Assembly (NCBI RefSeq): GCF_030063445.1
Contig: NZ_JASITD010000013.1
Location: 60,841-124,840 of the forward strand
Reading direction: 5' to 3'
Source: Hymenobacter sp. H14-R3
GTDB taxonomy: Bacteria > Bacteroidota > Bacteroidia > Cytophagales > Hymenobacteraceae
DNA length: 64,000 bases
Both the position numbers and the translations under genes were made by a program. Below are positions 37,110 through 46,498 of this stretch, in pieces. Below the pieces are notes generated by a model. That model searched no databases, was not told where the DNA came from, and saw only the letters and a list, made by a program, of their open reading frames with translations. Position 1 is the first letter of the stretch, and each line of letters starts with the position of its first letter.

Positions 37110-38285
37110 ATGCCCTTGCTCGAAGTTCGTTCCGCTGCCCAGCAGCGCCAGTTTTGCCGCCTGCCCCACCGCCTGCACCGCCACGAGCCCGCCTACATCG
37201 GCCCGCTCGACAATGAGGTGGAGGCCGTATTTAACCCCGCTAAGAATCAGCTTTTTGCCGCCGGGGGCGAGGCGCAGCGCTGGCTGCTCACCGATGCGCA
37301 GGGCGTGGTAATCGGACGCATTGCGGCCTTCGTCAACCCGCTCACTGCCTCCGTCACCGATGCCACGCTGCCCACCGGCGGCCTGGGCTTTTTTGAGTGC
37401 ATTGACGACCAGGCGGCTGCCAATGAGTTGTTTGACGTGGCCTGCGCCTGGCTGCGCGCCCGCGGCATGCTGGCCGTGGATGGCCCCATCAACTTTGGCG
37501 ACCGCGACCGCTTCTGGGGCGTGCTCATCGATGGGTTTGACCGCGAGCCTAATTACGGAATGTTCTGGCATCCAGCTTATTACCAAAAGCTGTTTGAAAG
37601 CTACGGCTTCCAGCTCTACTTCAAACAGTACACCTGCCACCGCCCGGTCGAGATGCCGCTGCACCCCAGCTTTCACCAAAAGCTGGCCGCCTTCGAGGCC
37701 GATAGCGCCTACCGCTTTGCCTACGCCCGCAAGGCCGAGCCCGAAAAAATGGCCCAGGATTTTCACCACGTGTATAACCTGGCCTGGGGCCGCCACGCCG
37801 GCGTCAAACCCATGACCATCGAGCAGGCCCGCCACCTGGTGCGCGAGATGAAGCCCGTTATCGACGAGCGCCTGCTGGCCTTCGCCTACCATCACGACCA
37901 GCCGGTGGCTTTCTTCCTGAGTCTGCCCGAGCTCAACCAGATTTTCAAGCACATCGGCCACCGCCTCAACCTGCTGGGCAAGCTGCGCTTCGTGTGGCAG
38001 CGCTGGCGCTACCTGAAGCGGCGCGACAAAAAGCTCCTCGGCATTATCTACGGCGTAATCCCTGATTACCAGGGCAAAGGCGTGGACCAGGCCCTGCTCA
38101 CCTGGGAGCAAAAGCGCTTTATCGAAGCCGGCTACGCCAACATCGAAATGAACTGGATTGGCGATTTCAACCCTCGCATGCTCGTAACCACCCGCAGCAT
38201 CGGGGCCAAAATCGTGAAAACCCACGCCACCTACCGCAAGCTATTCGCGGACCGGCCCTTCGAGCGCTACCCGATTATCCGGTGA
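37110..38285 (+). CDS. GNAT-like acyltransferase of unknown substrate
   Basis: A 391-residue cytosolic protein. The C-terminal half looks like an acyl-CoA N-acyltransferase (IIYGVIPDYQGKGVDQALL is a GNAT-type acetyl-CoA loop; NWIGDFNPRML follows), and the N-terminal half carries NFGDRDRFWGVLIDGFD, as in YghO-like proteins. It follows the second glycosyltransferase by 10 bp, so a role in the same cell-envelope modification is possible. Substrate unknown. Confidence 0.7.
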   Translation: MPLLEVRSAAQQRQFCRLPHRLHRHEPAYIGPLDNEVEAVFNPAKNQLFAAGGEAQRWLLTDAQGVVIGRIAAFVNPLTASVTDATLPTGGLGFFECIDDQAAANELFDVACAWLRARGMLAVDGPINFGDRDRFWGVLIDGFDREPNYGMFWHPAYYQKLFESYGFQLYFKQYTCHRPVEMPLHPSFHQKLAAFEADSAYRFAYARKAEPEKMAQDFHHVYNLAWGRHAGVKPMTIEQARHLVREMKPVIDERLLAFAYHHDQPVAFFLSLPELNQIFKHIGHRLNLLGKLRFVWQRWRYLKRRDKKLLGIIYGVIPDYQGKGVDQALLTWEQKRFIEAGYANIEMNWIGDFNPRMLVTTRSIGAKIVKTHATYRKLFADRPFERYPIIR

Positions 38286-38293
38286 GCTGTGCT

Positions 38294-38370
38294 GTAGGGT
38301 AAGCTTTGGCTTGCCGGGCGCCTGCACGTTTGCACGGCCCTGGTGCCCGGCAAGCCAAAGCTTACCCTAC
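38294..38370. repeat. Palindromic element, GTAGGGTAAGCTTT family, copy 1
   Basis: Perfect 26-bp arms (38294-38319 and 38345-38370, GTAGGGTAAGCTTTGGCTTG...) around 25 bases. It lies between convergent genes and its right arm contains the coaE stop codon (38367-38369). The same arm recurs at 41976-42029. Confidence 0.88.
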
Positions 38371-38960
38371 ATGCTAAACGCCGCAGCCAGCGCCAGCACC
38401 TGGGGCAGCACCAGCTGCGAGTCATCGTTATAAACCACGTAATCAGCTCGTTGCAGCTTTTCGTCTTCGCTCAACTGCTTGTCCATGATGGCCTGCACCT
38501 CGGCGGCCGAGCGGTGGGCATCGCGGGCGCGCACCCGCGCCGTGCGCACCTCGGGCGGCGCGAACACGGTGATGATGGCATCGAGCCCTTTGTAAGCGCC
38601 TGATTCATAGAGCAAAGCGGCTTCTTTCAGGATGTAGGCGTGGCCGGCGGCGGCCTGCGCGGCCGTCCAGGTGGCAAAGTCCGCGCCCACGCGGGGGTGC
38701 ACCAGGGCGTTGAGCCGCGCCAGTTGGGCCGCATCGTTGAAGGCGACTTGTGCCAGATAGGGCCGGTTGAGCTGGCCGGCGGCGTCGTAGGTTTTGGCTC
38801 CGAAGGCGGCTTGCAGCTGCGTGCGCAGCACCAAGTCATTGGCCATCACCCACTTGGCCCGGCTGTCCGAATCGTACACGGGCGCGCCCAGCGCCGCAAA
38901 CACCCGCGATACGATGCTCTTGCCCGAGCCAATACCGCCCGTAATTCCGATGCGCCGCAT
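38367..38960 (-). CDS. coaE: Dephospho-CoA kinase
   Basis: Last step of coenzyme A synthesis: phosphorylates the ribose 3' hydroxyl of dephospho-CoA. The ATG at 38960 gives MRRIGITGGIGSGKS, with the P-loop at residues 8-15, and 197 residues, the usual length. Other marks: DSDSRAKWVM and HPRVGADFATW. It ends the nusB-DUF1573-yajC-CdaR-like-coaE cluster that is common in Bacteroidota. Confidence 0.96.
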   Translation of the reverse strand: MRRIGITGGIGSGKSIVSRVFAALGAPVYDSDSRAKWVMANDLVLRTQLQAAFGAKTYDAAGQLNRPYLAQVAFNDAAQLARLNALVHPRVGADFATWTAAQAAAGHAYILKEAALLYESGAYKGLDAIITVFAPPEVRTARVRARDAHRSAAEVQAIMDKQLSEDEKLQRADYVVYNDDSQLVLPQVLALAAAFSM

Positions 38961-39019
38961 AGCTTTTGAATTGGAAATGAGTAGTCTAGAATGCACTACG
39001 GGGCTTGCGCAGCAACCCC

Positions 39020-39493
39020 TCACTCTACAGTAGCAGAGGAATCGCCGCCCGGCACCAGGTAGTAGCTGGCCGAGTCGGCGGGCAGGCTCACTAGGCGCAC
39101 GGTGCCCAGCGCCCGGCGCAGCGGCGGCCGCAGCGCCGAGCGCTGCGGGAGCGAGCCGGGCAGCCGCAGGCGCACCTCGGCGGGCAGCAAGTGCAGGCCT
39201 ACAGCCCGGCTGAGCAAGCGCCAGCCGTTGCCGCGCACCTCAATGGGCACAGTGCGGGGCAGGCGGCGGGCCGGGTGGTAGCGCTGGGCATTGTAGTGCC
39301 AGTGCATGGGGTAGTCGAGCGAGGCAGTGTAGCTGTTGCTCAGCTCCCGAAGCATCCATAAGGTACTGGCAATCAAGAAGCAAGCGACTACGGCGCGGTA
39401 AAAGCTTGGCTCCTTGCCGGCCAGGGGTTGCAGCAGGCGGCGCAGCAGCTGGCTGGCCCGGCCGCTCGCGGCGGAGGGCGGCGCAGGCCTCAT
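39020..39493 (-). CDS. YbbR/CdaR-like membrane-anchored protein
   Basis: A 157-residue protein with a cytoplasmic basic start, one membrane helix (AVVACFLIASTLWML, about 34-48) and an extracytoplasmic part with a single YbbR-like beta unit (VPIEVRGNGWRLLSRAVGL). The call leans on position between yajC and coaE, where Bacteroidota carry a CdaR-like gene. It is shorter than many relatives. The stop of yajC's neighbour is 1 bp away, so the genes are tightly coupled. Confidence 0.65.
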   Translation of the reverse strand: MRPAPPSAASGRASQLLRRLLQPLAGKEPSFYRAVVACFLIASTLWMLRELSNSYTASLDYPMHWHYNAQRYHPARRLPRTVPIEVRGNGWRLLSRAVGLHLLPAEVRLRLPGSLPQRSALRPPLRRALGTVRLVSLPADSASYYLVPGGDSSATVE

Positions 39494-39494
39494 A

Positions 39495-39821
39495 CTAGCT
39501 GGCGGCGGGCGCGTCGGCAGGCATGGAGGTGCCGGCTACGCGAGCCACGGCGCTACGGTCGAAGCGCAGGCGCTGCCCGCGCTCTACTTCGAGCAGCACG
39601 GTCTCGGGGCCCACCTCAACCAGCAGGCCGTGCAGGCCGCCGATGGTTACCACGCGCGTGCCCTTCACCAGCGACTCGCGGAAGCTCTTGGCATCGGCCG
39701 TTTTACGCTGCTGCGGCCGAATCATGAAGAAGTACAGCACGAGGCCGATGGCCACCGGAAAAACGAACTGCATGATGCTGCCACCAACCGCAGCCTGGAG
39801 CAAAAGGGTAAGAAAATTCAT
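39495..39821 (-). CDS. yajC: Preprotein translocase subunit YajC
   Basis: Small accessory protein of the SecDF complex. From the ATG at 39821 it has 108 residues: one membrane helix (FVFPVAIGLVLYFFMIRPQQ, the family signature), then the soluble KGTRVVTIGGLHGLLVEVG domain. Normal length. It directly precedes the CdaR-like gene on the minus strand. Confidence 0.95.
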   Translation of the reverse strand: MNFLTLLLQAAVGGSIMQFVFPVAIGLVLYFFMIRPQQRKTADAKSFRESLVKGTRVVTIGGLHGLLVEVGPETVLLEVERGQRLRFDRSAVARVAGTSMPADAPAAS

Positions 39822-39917
39822 GGTTTTTAAGCTAAGGCGGCAAGGTAGGCAGAAAGTAGGGCGGCGCGGCAAGGGGCAGGTCAGGCGACTTCGCTACCCC
39901 TGCCTTCTGTTAGCCAA

Positions 39918-40427
39918 CTACTTTTCAGTCAATACATTGCCTTTGATGTAAATCGTATTGGTATTGGGTTGGGTGTTGGCCCGCACGCTCACTTGCTTGT
40001 TGATGAGGCCCTGCTTGCCGCGGCTGTCGAACTGCACTTGCAGCTCGCCGGTCGCGCCGGGGGCCACGGGCTCCTTGGTCCAGCTGGGCGTGGTGCAGCC
40101 GCAGCTGGCCGTGGCGTCGGCAATGAGCAGGGGCGTTTTGCCGGTGTTGGTGAATTTGAAGGTGTGCTGCACCTTGCTATCGGGCTTGATGTCGCCGAAG
40201 TCGAACTGCGCCTCGGCAAACGCCATCACGGGCGCGTCGGGGTTGGGCGCTTCAGTGTCGCTGGCCACGTTGGGGTTGTCGATGGTGGGGTTGGCCTTGG
40301 CATCGGCGGCGGCCTCGTCGGCGGCGGCGTTCATGCCTTGGGTACCGGCTTCGGTAGGCTTGTCGCGGTTGCAACCCGCTAGCAGCAAGGCCGCTAGGGC
40401 AAAATAAGAAACGGTGGAACGCAGCAT
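39918..40427 (-). CDS. DUF1573 lipoprotein
   Basis: A 169-residue lipoprotein ([19 protein letters not shown], lipobox LAGC) with an Ala/Asp/Asn-rich linker and the DUF1573 Ig-like domain: [20 protein letters not shown] and SCGCTTPSW. The family is very common in Bacteroidota, function unknown. The ATG at 40427 is preferred to a GTG two codons upstream. It is part of the nusB to coaE cluster. Confidence 0.9.
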   Translation of the reverse strand: MLRSTVSYFALAALLLAGCNRDKPTEAGTQGMNAAADEAAADAKANPTIDNPNVASDTEAPNPDAPVMAFAEAQFDFGDIKPDSKVQHTFKFTNTGKTPLLIADATASCGCTTPSWTKEPVAPGATGELQVQFDSRGKQGLINKQVSVRANTQPNTNTIYIKGNVLTEK

Positions 40428-40490
40428 AAACACAGCATCCTACGGGGCCCGGCGGGCCACCGTAGGACGATTAGGGGGAGATTCTATTTT

Positions 40491-41495
40491 CTACTTCAGC
40501 TTATCAATAATGTGCTGGGCAAACTCCGTGGTCGAAGCCTTGCCGCCGAGGTCGCCGGTGCACTGCTCTTTGTGCAGAAACGTCTCGTTGAGCGCCGCCT
40601 CAATGCGGGTGGCGTACTCTTTTTCGCCGAGGTGCTCCAGCATCATCAGGGCCGAGCGCAGCAGGGCGGTGGGGTTGGCCTTGCCCTGGCCGGCAATGTC
40701 GGGAGCCGAGCCGTGCACGGCCTCAAAAATGGCCATGTTGTCGCCGATGTTGGCGCCGCTCACCACGCCCAGGCCGCCCACGAGGCCAGCGCACAGGTCG
40801 GAGAGAATGTCGCCAAACAGGTTGGTGGTCACAATCACGTCGAACTGCTGGGGCTTGACCACCAGCTGCATGCACATGTTGTCGATGATGCGGTCGTCGT
40901 AAAACGTCACCTCCGGGTACTCGGCCGAGGCTTCCTTGCAGGCATCAATCATGAGCTTGCCGGCCTGCTTCAGAATGTTGCCCTTGTGGGCCAGCGTCAC
41001 GTGCTTGCGGCCGTGCTTGGCCGCGTAGGCGAAGGCCGCGCGCGAAATTTTGCGGCAGCCCTCCACCGTGTTGCGGCTGATGGAGTCGGCAATGCCCAGG
41101 CGCTCGTCCCACATTTCCAGGCCCGAGTACAGGCCCTCGGTATTTTCGCGAAACAGCACCAAATCAATGCCTTTGAAGGGCGTATCGATGCCGGCCGTGG
41201 TTTTGGCCGGGCGCACGTTCTGGTACAGGTCGTACTTCTGGCGCAGGGTAATGTTTACACTGCGAAAGCCCTTGCCTACCGGCGTAGTAATGGGACCTTT
41301 AAGGCCCACCCGGGTGCGCTCCAGCGAGTCAAACAGCGATTGGGGCAGCAGGGCACCCTCGCTTTCCAGCGTGGTGACGCCCGCGTTGTGCTCTTCCCAT
41401 TGAACCGGCACCTGGGCGGCGGCAAAAATATCGAGGACGGCGCGGGTTATTTCCGGGCCAATACCGTCGCCAGGCGTGAGGGTTACGAGGTGCAT
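40491..41495 (-). CDS. NAD-dependent isocitrate dehydrogenase
   Basis: Oxidative decarboxylation of isocitrate in the TCA cycle; 334 residues, the short beta-decarboxylating dehydrogenase form. Seen: [26 protein letters not shown], the substrate loop [13 protein letters not shown], the catalytic Lys in [26 protein letters not shown] and [18 protein letters not shown]. Isopropylmalate dehydrogenase is less likely given ENTEGLYSG and the missing leu neighbours. It sits inside the otherwise conserved nusB to coaE cluster. Confidence 0.9.
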   Translation of the reverse strand: MHLVTLTPGDGIGPEITRAVLDIFAAAQVPVQWEEHNAGVTTLESEGALLPQSLFDSLERTRVGLKGPITTPVGKGFRSVNITLRQKYDLYQNVRPAKTTAGIDTPFKGIDLVLFRENTEGLYSGLEMWDERLGIADSISRNTVEGCRKISRAAFAYAAKHGRKHVTLAHKGNILKQAGKLMIDACKEASAEYPEVTFYDDRIIDNMCMQLVVKPQQFDVIVTTNLFGDILSDLCAGLVGGLGVVSGANIGDNMAIFEAVHGSAPDIAGQGKANPTALLRSALMMLEHLGEKEYATRIEAALNETFLHKEQCTGDLGGKASTTEFAQHIIDKLK

Positions 41496-41514
41496 TTTGT
41501 AAGTAAGTGAGTGA

Positions 41515-41622
41515 GTGAATGAGCAAATGAGTGAGTTGCGAAGGAGTGAGTTATGAGTGAGCGAATTACTGATACTTGTTCACTCATTCGTGATTCACTC
41601 CTTCACAACTCACTCATTCACA
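41515..41622. repeat. Palindromic element, AAATGAGT family, second copy
   Basis: Imperfect arms of about 44-50 bases (41515-41565 with 41579-41622), rich in GAGTGAGT, e.g. GAGTTGCGAAGGAGTGA against TCACTCCTTCACAACTC. It fills the gap between the isocitrate dehydrogenase and YtxH genes. Confidence 0.75.
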
Positions 41623-41625
41623 CTT

Positions 41626-41934
41626 TTATAGAGCCCGCCGCGAGTTAATTTGGCTGATGAGCTGGTCGACATCACCGAGCAGCTGCTCGGCTTTGCTCTT
41701 GGCATCCTGGATTACGCGCTGGCCTTCGCTTTTGGCCGAGGAGGGCGCGTTGTCGCGGCCCGTCACGAGGCTTTCGGTGAGGTCGGCGAGGACGGAGCGG
41801 TATTTTTCCAGCTGGTAGCTGAGCCAGGAGCGGGTTTCGCGGCCGGTTTCGGGTGCGTAGAGCAGGGTGACGGCGGCCCCGGCGAGGGCACCGCCCGTGA
41901 AGCACAGCAGTCCGGTGGTTGTTTTGCTAGCCAT
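41626..41934 (-). CDS. YtxH domain protein
   Basis: A 102-residue protein with a membrane helix near the N-terminus (LLCFTGGALAGAAVTLLYAP), then the YtxH mark APETGRETRSWL and an amphipathic helical tail. YtxH proteins are linked to stress response but have no defined activity. It lies downstream of nusB on the same strand. Confidence 0.88.
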   Translation of the reverse strand: MASKTTTGLLCFTGGALAGAAVTLLYAPETGRETRSWLSYQLEKYRSVLADLTESLVTGRDNAPSSAKSEGQRVIQDAKSKAEQLLGDVDQLISQINSRRAL

Positions 41935-41975
41935 GGGTGGAAGGATGTGAAAAAGAGAGGGTTAGGAGTAAAATA

Positions 41976-42029
41976 TGTAGGGTAAGCTTTAGCTTGCCAG
42001 GCGTCTGGCAAGCTAAAGCTTACCCTACA
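41976..42029. repeat. Palindromic element, GTAGGGTAAGCTTT family, copy 2
   Basis: Perfect 25-bp arms (41976-42000 and 42005-42029) with a 4-base loop; the arm starts TGTAGGGTAAGCTTTAGCTT. It ends 3 bp before the nusB stop codon and can act as its terminator. Confidence 0.9.
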
Positions 42030-42032
42030 TTA

Positions 42033-43235
42033 CTATTGATTATCCAGCAGGCCGCGGCCCGACTTGCGGATGTCGCCGCTGGCGGCCAGGTCCTGGGCCA
42101 GCTTGTCGAGTACCCCGTTTACGAATTGTTTGCTCTTGGGGGTGCTGTAAACCTTGCTGATTTCGATGTACTCGTTAATGGTCACCTTCACCGGGATGCC
42201 GCGAAAGAGCTGCATCTCGCAAAGCGCCATCTTGAGGATGATTTTATCGAGCAGCGCCACGCGCTCCACGTCCCAGTTGGGCGTCGAGTCGGAGATGAGC
42301 TTTTCCGACTTAGCATCGTCGGTCAGGGTTTGGTTGTACAGCGTTTCGGCAAAGTCGCGGTCGTCCTGCCAGTTGGCGCTCAGGTTCATCAGCTCCTGGG
42401 TTGGCTCGGCGCCGTGGGGCAGCATTTTCAGCGTTTTGAGCACCAGGTTGCGCACGATGGGGCGGTTTTCCTCCCAGTTGAGGTCGCTGCTTTCGAGCCA
42501 GCGCGGCAGGGCTTCGCCCTTGAATACGAAGTCTTTGTAAAGGTGCCGCAGCAGCTCCATGTCGGTTTCATAGTCGGTTTCGACGAGGCCCGTGTTTTTG
42601 CCGGCCAGGTAGGCCTGCACGGTGGCGTCGGGCTTCATTTCGCGCTGCCAGGCGTCGCGCAGGGCGTCGGTTTCCTCGGCGTCGTCCCACTGCAGCTTGT
42701 GCTTGATGGTGGTTTGCAGCAGCTGCTCGTTTTCGTGCACCTTGGCAAAGGCGGCGTTGCCGAATAGCCGGGCCGTGCCCTCTACCTCGAAGCGCGGGCC
42801 GGTGAGGCGGCGGGTTTCGCGCTCGTTATCGTCGGTAATGATAGCCAGCAGCGCCTGCGGCATGTTCAGTAGGTGCAGGTACTGGTCGTGAATGCTCTCG
42901 GCCCCGTGCAGCAGCTGCCCGCCGTAGAAGGTATTTTCCTTCTTCACCATTTGCTGGTAGTAGGCCATGGCGTTGCGCACGGCCTCGGCCACCTCCTGGT
43001 CGTCGGAGCCCGATTCGGGCATTTCGCCGGTGCGGTGCCACTCGCGCAGCTGCGCCTCGCCCAGCTTGCGCTGGCCTTCGAGCAGGCGGCGGTCGGGCGT
43101 GACCTTGGCGCTCAGGTCGGGCTCAAAAGCCGCTGCAATGCGGTCCTGGGCCAGCAGCAAATCGGCGGCCACCGATTGCTGGTAGGCATAGAGCGCCTGC
43201 ATTACTTTAATACGGAGAAGACGGCGGTTGAGCAT
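42033..43235 (-). CDS. nusB: Transcription antitermination factor NusB
   Basis: RNA-binding factor of the rRNA antitermination complex. The 400-residue protein is much longer than E. coli NusB (about 140), as usual in Bacteroidota: it starts with the NusB first helix (MLNRRLLRIKVMQALYAYQQ), has a long helical insert, and ends with the conserved core (LDKIILKMALCEMQ, VKVTINEYIEISKVYSTPK, KQFVNGVLDKLAQDL). Neighbours are leucine dehydrogenase upstream and YtxH downstream, both beyond palindromic elements. Confidence 0.93.
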   Translation of the reverse strand: MLNRRLLRIKVMQALYAYQQSVAADLLLAQDRIAAAFEPDLSAKVTPDRRLLEGQRKLGEAQLREWHRTGEMPESGSDDQEVAEAVRNAMAYYQQMVKKENTFYGGQLLHGAESIHDQYLHLLNMPQALLAIITDDNERETRRLTGPRFEVEGTARLFGNAAFAKVHENEQLLQTTIKHKLQWDDAEETDALRDAWQREMKPDATVQAYLAGKNTGLVETDYETDMELLRHLYKDFVFKGEALPRWLESSDLNWEENRPIVRNLVLKTLKMLPHGAEPTQELMNLSANWQDDRDFAETLYNQTLTDDAKSEKLISDSTPNWDVERVALLDKIILKMALCEMQLFRGIPVKVTINEYIEISKVYSTPKSKQFVNGVLDKLAQDLAASGDIRKSGRGLLDNQ

Positions 43236-43261
43236 GTTACTAAAGAGTAGTTGTTAAGCTA

Positions 43262-43377
43262 AAAACGTCTGTCATTGCGAGGAGGAACGACGAAGCAATC
43301 CTTCCTTGTCGTTGAGGTGACGCCTTGCGGCAAGGAAAGATTGCTTCGTCGTTCCTCCTCGCAATGACAGACGTTTT
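43262..43377. repeat. Palindromic element, GTCATTGCGAGG family, copy 1
   Basis: Arms of 47 bp (43262-43308 and 43331-43377) with a single mismatch; the arm contains GTCATTGCGAGGAGGAACGA then CGAAGCAATC. Its outer end overlaps the leucine dehydrogenase stop codon (43376-43378). The sequence belongs to the widespread CATTGCGAG...GAAGCAATC class of bacterial interspersed repeats. Confidence 0.92.
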
Positions 43378-44470
43378 AATAAGTCGATTTGACCTTGCCC
43401 ACGGCTTCGATGCGCTCCTGGGCCTGGCGAATGGCAGCCGCCTGGGGGTGGCTGTTTTCCTGCTCGGCCCGGTCGAGCACTTGCAGGGTGTAGTCGTATA
43501 TTTTTTCGGTTTGGGCCAGCGCGCCCTGGCGGCTGGTACCCACTACTTCGGAGTACACGTTGATGAGGCCGCCCGCATTTATCAGAAAATCAGGGGCATA
43601 CACAATACCGCGGCGCACCAGCTCAGGGCCGTGCTCGTTCTCGACGGCCAGCTGGTTGTTGGCGCAGCCCGCGATAACGCGGCACTTGAGGCGGCCGATG
43701 GTATCGTCGTTAATAGTGGCGCCCAGCGCGCAGGGCGAGTAGATGTCCACATCCTGGTCATAAATCTCGTCCAGGCCCACGGCTACGGCCCCGAAGCGGG
43801 TGGCGGCTTCGTAGGCGCGCTCCTCGTAATAGTCGGTGAGCACGAGCTGGGCGCCTTCTTTCTGGAGATACTCCAACAGGTAGGTGCCCACGTGGCCCAC
43901 GCCCTGCACGGCAATGCGCTTGCCAGCGAGGCTATCGGAGCCAAACGCCTTTTGCGCAGCGGCCTTCATGCCCATGTAGGTGCCGAAGGCGGTTACGGGC
44001 GAGGGGTCGCCGCTGCCACCCATGCTCTCGGGCAGGCCGGCCACGTGCTTGGTTTCCATCCGAATGTACTCCATGTCCTTGGTGGTCATGTTGACATCTT
44101 CGGCAGTTATATACTTGCCGTTCAGGTTATTAACAAATCGACCGAACTTGCGCAGCAGCGCTTCGTTCTTCAGTTTTTTGGCATCGCCGATGATAACGGC
44201 CTTGCCGCCGCCCAGGTTGAGGCCCGAAATGGCGGCCTTGTAGGTCATGCCGCGGCTCAGGCGCAGCACGTCGTGCAGGGCCTCGGCCTCATTGGCATAA
44301 TGCCACATGCGGGTGCCCCCCAACGCCGGCCCGAGCACGGTGTTGTGGATGCCAATAATGGCCTTGAGGCCAGTTTCGTGGTCGTAGCAATGCACTACTT
44401 GCTCGTGCTGAAATTCGGCAACCTGCTCAAAAATGGGCGCGGGGGCCTGGGTGGGCGCGTCGAGTACCAT
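43376..44470 (-). CDS. Leucine dehydrogenase-type amino acid dehydrogenase
   Basis: NAD-dependent oxidative deamination of branched-chain amino acids (Leu/Phe/Val dehydrogenase family), 364 residues. Seen: GPALGGTRMW, the catalytic Lys in LNLGGGKAVI, the catalytic Asp in ITAEDVNMT, Rossmann motif VQGVGHVGTYL and CANNQL. Substrate preference (Leu against Val) cannot be read from sequence. It may provide branched-chain keto acids for iso-fatty acids, typical of this phylum. Confidence 0.92.
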   Translation of the reverse strand: MVLDAPTQAPAPIFEQVAEFQHEQVVHCYDHETGLKAIIGIHNTVLGPALGGTRMWHYANEAEALHDVLRLSRGMTYKAAISGLNLGGGKAVIIGDAKKLKNEALLRKFGRFVNNLNGKYITAEDVNMTTKDMEYIRMETKHVAGLPESMGGSGDPSPVTAFGTYMGMKAAAQKAFGSDSLAGKRIAVQGVGHVGTYLLEYLQKEGAQLVLTDYYEERAYEAATRFGAVAVGLDEIYDQDVDIYSPCALGATINDDTIGRLKCRVIAGCANNQLAVENEHGPELVRRGIVYAPDFLINAGGLINVYSEVVGTSRQGALAQTEKIYDYTLQVLDRAEQENSHPQAAAIRQAQERIEAVGKVKSTY

Positions 44471-44518
44471 GGGGGTAAAAGGGAAAAATGGGTGGGAATG
44501 GGAGGGAAGAGTGGGGCG

Positions 44519-44526
44519 TAACTTTG
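44519..44526 (+). promoter_or_regulatory. TAnnTTTG box before ABC exporter gene
   Basis: TAACTTTG matches the Bacteroidota -7 element, 102 bp before the ATG at 44628. No clear TTG is seen at the usual distance, so confidence is moderate. Confidence 0.4.
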
Positions 44527-44627
44527 TTTAGACAGCCGTAGCCAGCCCAAACAGCGTTGCGGCCACAAAAGTACCCGTTTTTTTTTGGTTGCGGGTCGGT
44601 TTTCCGGCCCTTGCCCTCCCCCCGCCC

Positions 44628-46424
44628 ATGCCCACCCGCGCCTTAGCTGCCGTCAATCCGCATATTTTTCGCTATAAATGGCACTTCCTCGGCGGGGTGC
44701 TTTTCGTGATTCTGAGCACGCTGCTGACCATTTTCCCGGCCCAGCTGGTGCGCTACTCCTTCGACCTGGTTAATGAGGGCCTCGACCTCTACCACCTCTA
44801 TGCGGGCACGCAGGCGCAGGTGGGCGTGTACCAGCTGTTTGGGCGCAACGTGCTGTTCTACGGCATGTTAATTATTGCGCTGGCGCTGCTGCGGGGCATT
44901 TTTCTGTTTTTCATGCGCCAGACGCTCATCGTAATGTCACGGCTCGTCGAAAACGACCAGAAAAATCAGATTTACCAGCACTACCAGTCCCTGCCGCTCA
45001 GCTTTTACCGCCGCCACAGCACCGGCGACCTCATGTCGCGCATTTCGGAAGACGTGGGCCGCGTGCGAATGTACCTGGGGCCGGGCATCATGTATTTTTT
45101 GCAGCTCGTGCTGCTGTTCGTGCTCGTGGTGCCGCTCATGCTGCTGGTCAATGTGAAGCTGACGCTGCTCACGCTGTTGCCGCTGCCCATTTTATCGGTC
45201 AGCATCTTCTTTGTCAACAACTTAATCGAGCGCAAGTCCGACGAAATCCAAAAGTCGCTCTCGGCCATGACCACCTTCACGCAGGAGGCCTTTTCGGGCA
45301 TTCGGGTGCTCAAGTCGTTTGTGCGGCAGCAAGATTCGGCCGAGCAGTTTCAGGTAGCCACCAACGCCTATAAAGACAAGTCGCTGAGCCTCAACTTCGT
45401 AAACTCGTTGTTCTTCCCGCTCATCATGTTTTTAGTAGGCATCAGTACCATCGTTACCGTTTGGATTGGCGGCCAGGAGGTTATCCGCGGCACCATCACC
45501 ACGGGCAGCATCGCGGAGTTCATCATCTACGTCAACCTGCTCAGCTGGCCCGTTACGGCGCTCGGCTGGACGTCGTCCTTGGTGCAGCGCGCCGAGGCCT
45601 CGCAGGCCCGCATCAACGAGTTTCTGGATGAGAAAACGGACATCGTTTCGCGCCAGAATATCACGAAGCCTATCAGCGGCGACATCGTGTTCGACCACGT
45701 CACGTTCACCTACCCCGACACCGGCATCAAAGCCCTGCGCGACGTGAGCTTCCGCATTCGGCAGGGCCAGACGCTGGCCGTAATTGGCAACACGGGCTCG
45801 GGCAAAAGCACGATTGCCGCCCTGCTCTGCCGCCTCTACGACGTGAAGAGCGGCGACATCAAAATCGACGGCACCGACGTGCGCGACTACTCGCTGACGA
45901 GCCTGCGCGAGCAAATCGGCTACGTGCCGCAGGACGTGTTTCTGTTTTCGGACAGCATTCGCAGCAACATCAACTTCGGCCTGGAGCAGCCCGACGAGGC
46001 GCGCATGACGCAGGCCGCCCGCGACGCCGACGTGTACGAGAACATCATCCGCTTCCCCGAGGGCTTCGATACCAAGGTGGGCGAGCGCGGCATCACGCTC
46101 TCGGGTGGCCAGAAGCAGCGCGTGAGCATGGCCCGCGCCCTGGTCAAAGAGCCCAAAATCCTCATCCTGGACGACTCCCTCTCCGCCGTCGATACCAAGA
46201 CCGAGAACGCAATCCTGGGCGCCCTGCAGCGCGTGATGGCCAACCGCACCAGCCTCATCATCTCGCACCGTGTGAGCTCCGTGAAGCTGGCCGACGAAAT
46301 CCTGGTGCTCGACGATGGCCAGATTGTGCAGCACGGCACCCACGCCGCCCTCATGGCCCAGCCCGAGGGCCTCTACCGCGCCCTCTACGAGCGCCAGCTT
46401 CAGGTAGAAGCCACGGCGGAGTAA
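44628..46424 (+). CDS. ABC half-exporter (MdlA-like)
   Basis: A 598-residue fused membrane/ATPase half transporter. Six helices fill residues 20-320, with the family mark RRHSTGDLMSRISEDVGRV; the ATPase has Walker A GNTGSGKST, signature LSGGQKQR, and Walker B LILDDSLSAVDT. The residue after the Walker B Asp is Asp, not the catalytic Glu, as in MdlA-type subunits of heterodimeric exporters. The start is the ATG at 44628. A partner with a canonical Walker B is coded at 53600-55486. Substrate unknown. Confidence 0.9.
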   Translation: MPTRALAAVNPHIFRYKWHFLGGVLFVILSTLLTIFPAQLVRYSFDLVNEGLDLYHLYAGTQAQVGVYQLFGRNVLFYGMLIIALALLRGIFLFFMRQTLIVMSRLVENDQKNQIYQHYQSLPLSFYRRHSTGDLMSRISEDVGRVRMYLGPGIMYFLQLVLLFVLVVPLMLLVNVKLTLLTLLPLPILSVSIFFVNNLIERKSDEIQKSLSAMTTFTQEAFSGIRVLKSFVRQQDSAEQFQVATNAYKDKSLSLNFVNSLFFPLIMFLVGISTIVTVWIGGQEVIRGTITTGSIAEFIIYVNLLSWPVTALGWTSSLVQRAEASQARINEFLDEKTDIVSRQNITKPISGDIVFDHVTFTYPDTGIKALRDVSFRIRQGQTLAVIGNTGSGKSTIAALLCRLYDVKSGDIKIDGTDVRDYSLTSLREQIGYVPQDVFLFSDSIRSNINFGLEQPDEARMTQAARDADVYENIIRFPEGFDTKVGERGITLSGGQKQRVSMARALVKEPKILILDDSLSAVDTKTENAILGALQRVMANRTSLIISHRVSSVKLADEILVLDDGQIVQHGTHAALMAQPEGLYRALYERQLQVEATAE

Positions 46425-46443
46425 ATGGGTAAATGAGTAAGGA

Positions 46444-46479
46444 GAATAACGCCGTGTTCGCAATCGAACGGCGTTATTC
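46444..46479. repeat. Palindromic element/terminator, AAATGAGT family, third copy
   Basis: GAATAACGCCGT (46444-46455) pairs with 46468-46479, flanked by GGGTAAATGAGTAAGG on the left and CCTTTGCTCACCTACCC on the right, which pair partly. It lies between convergent genes and resembles the elements at 24.1 and 41.5 kb. Confidence 0.75.
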
Positions 46480-46498
46480 CCTTTGCTCACCTACCCAC

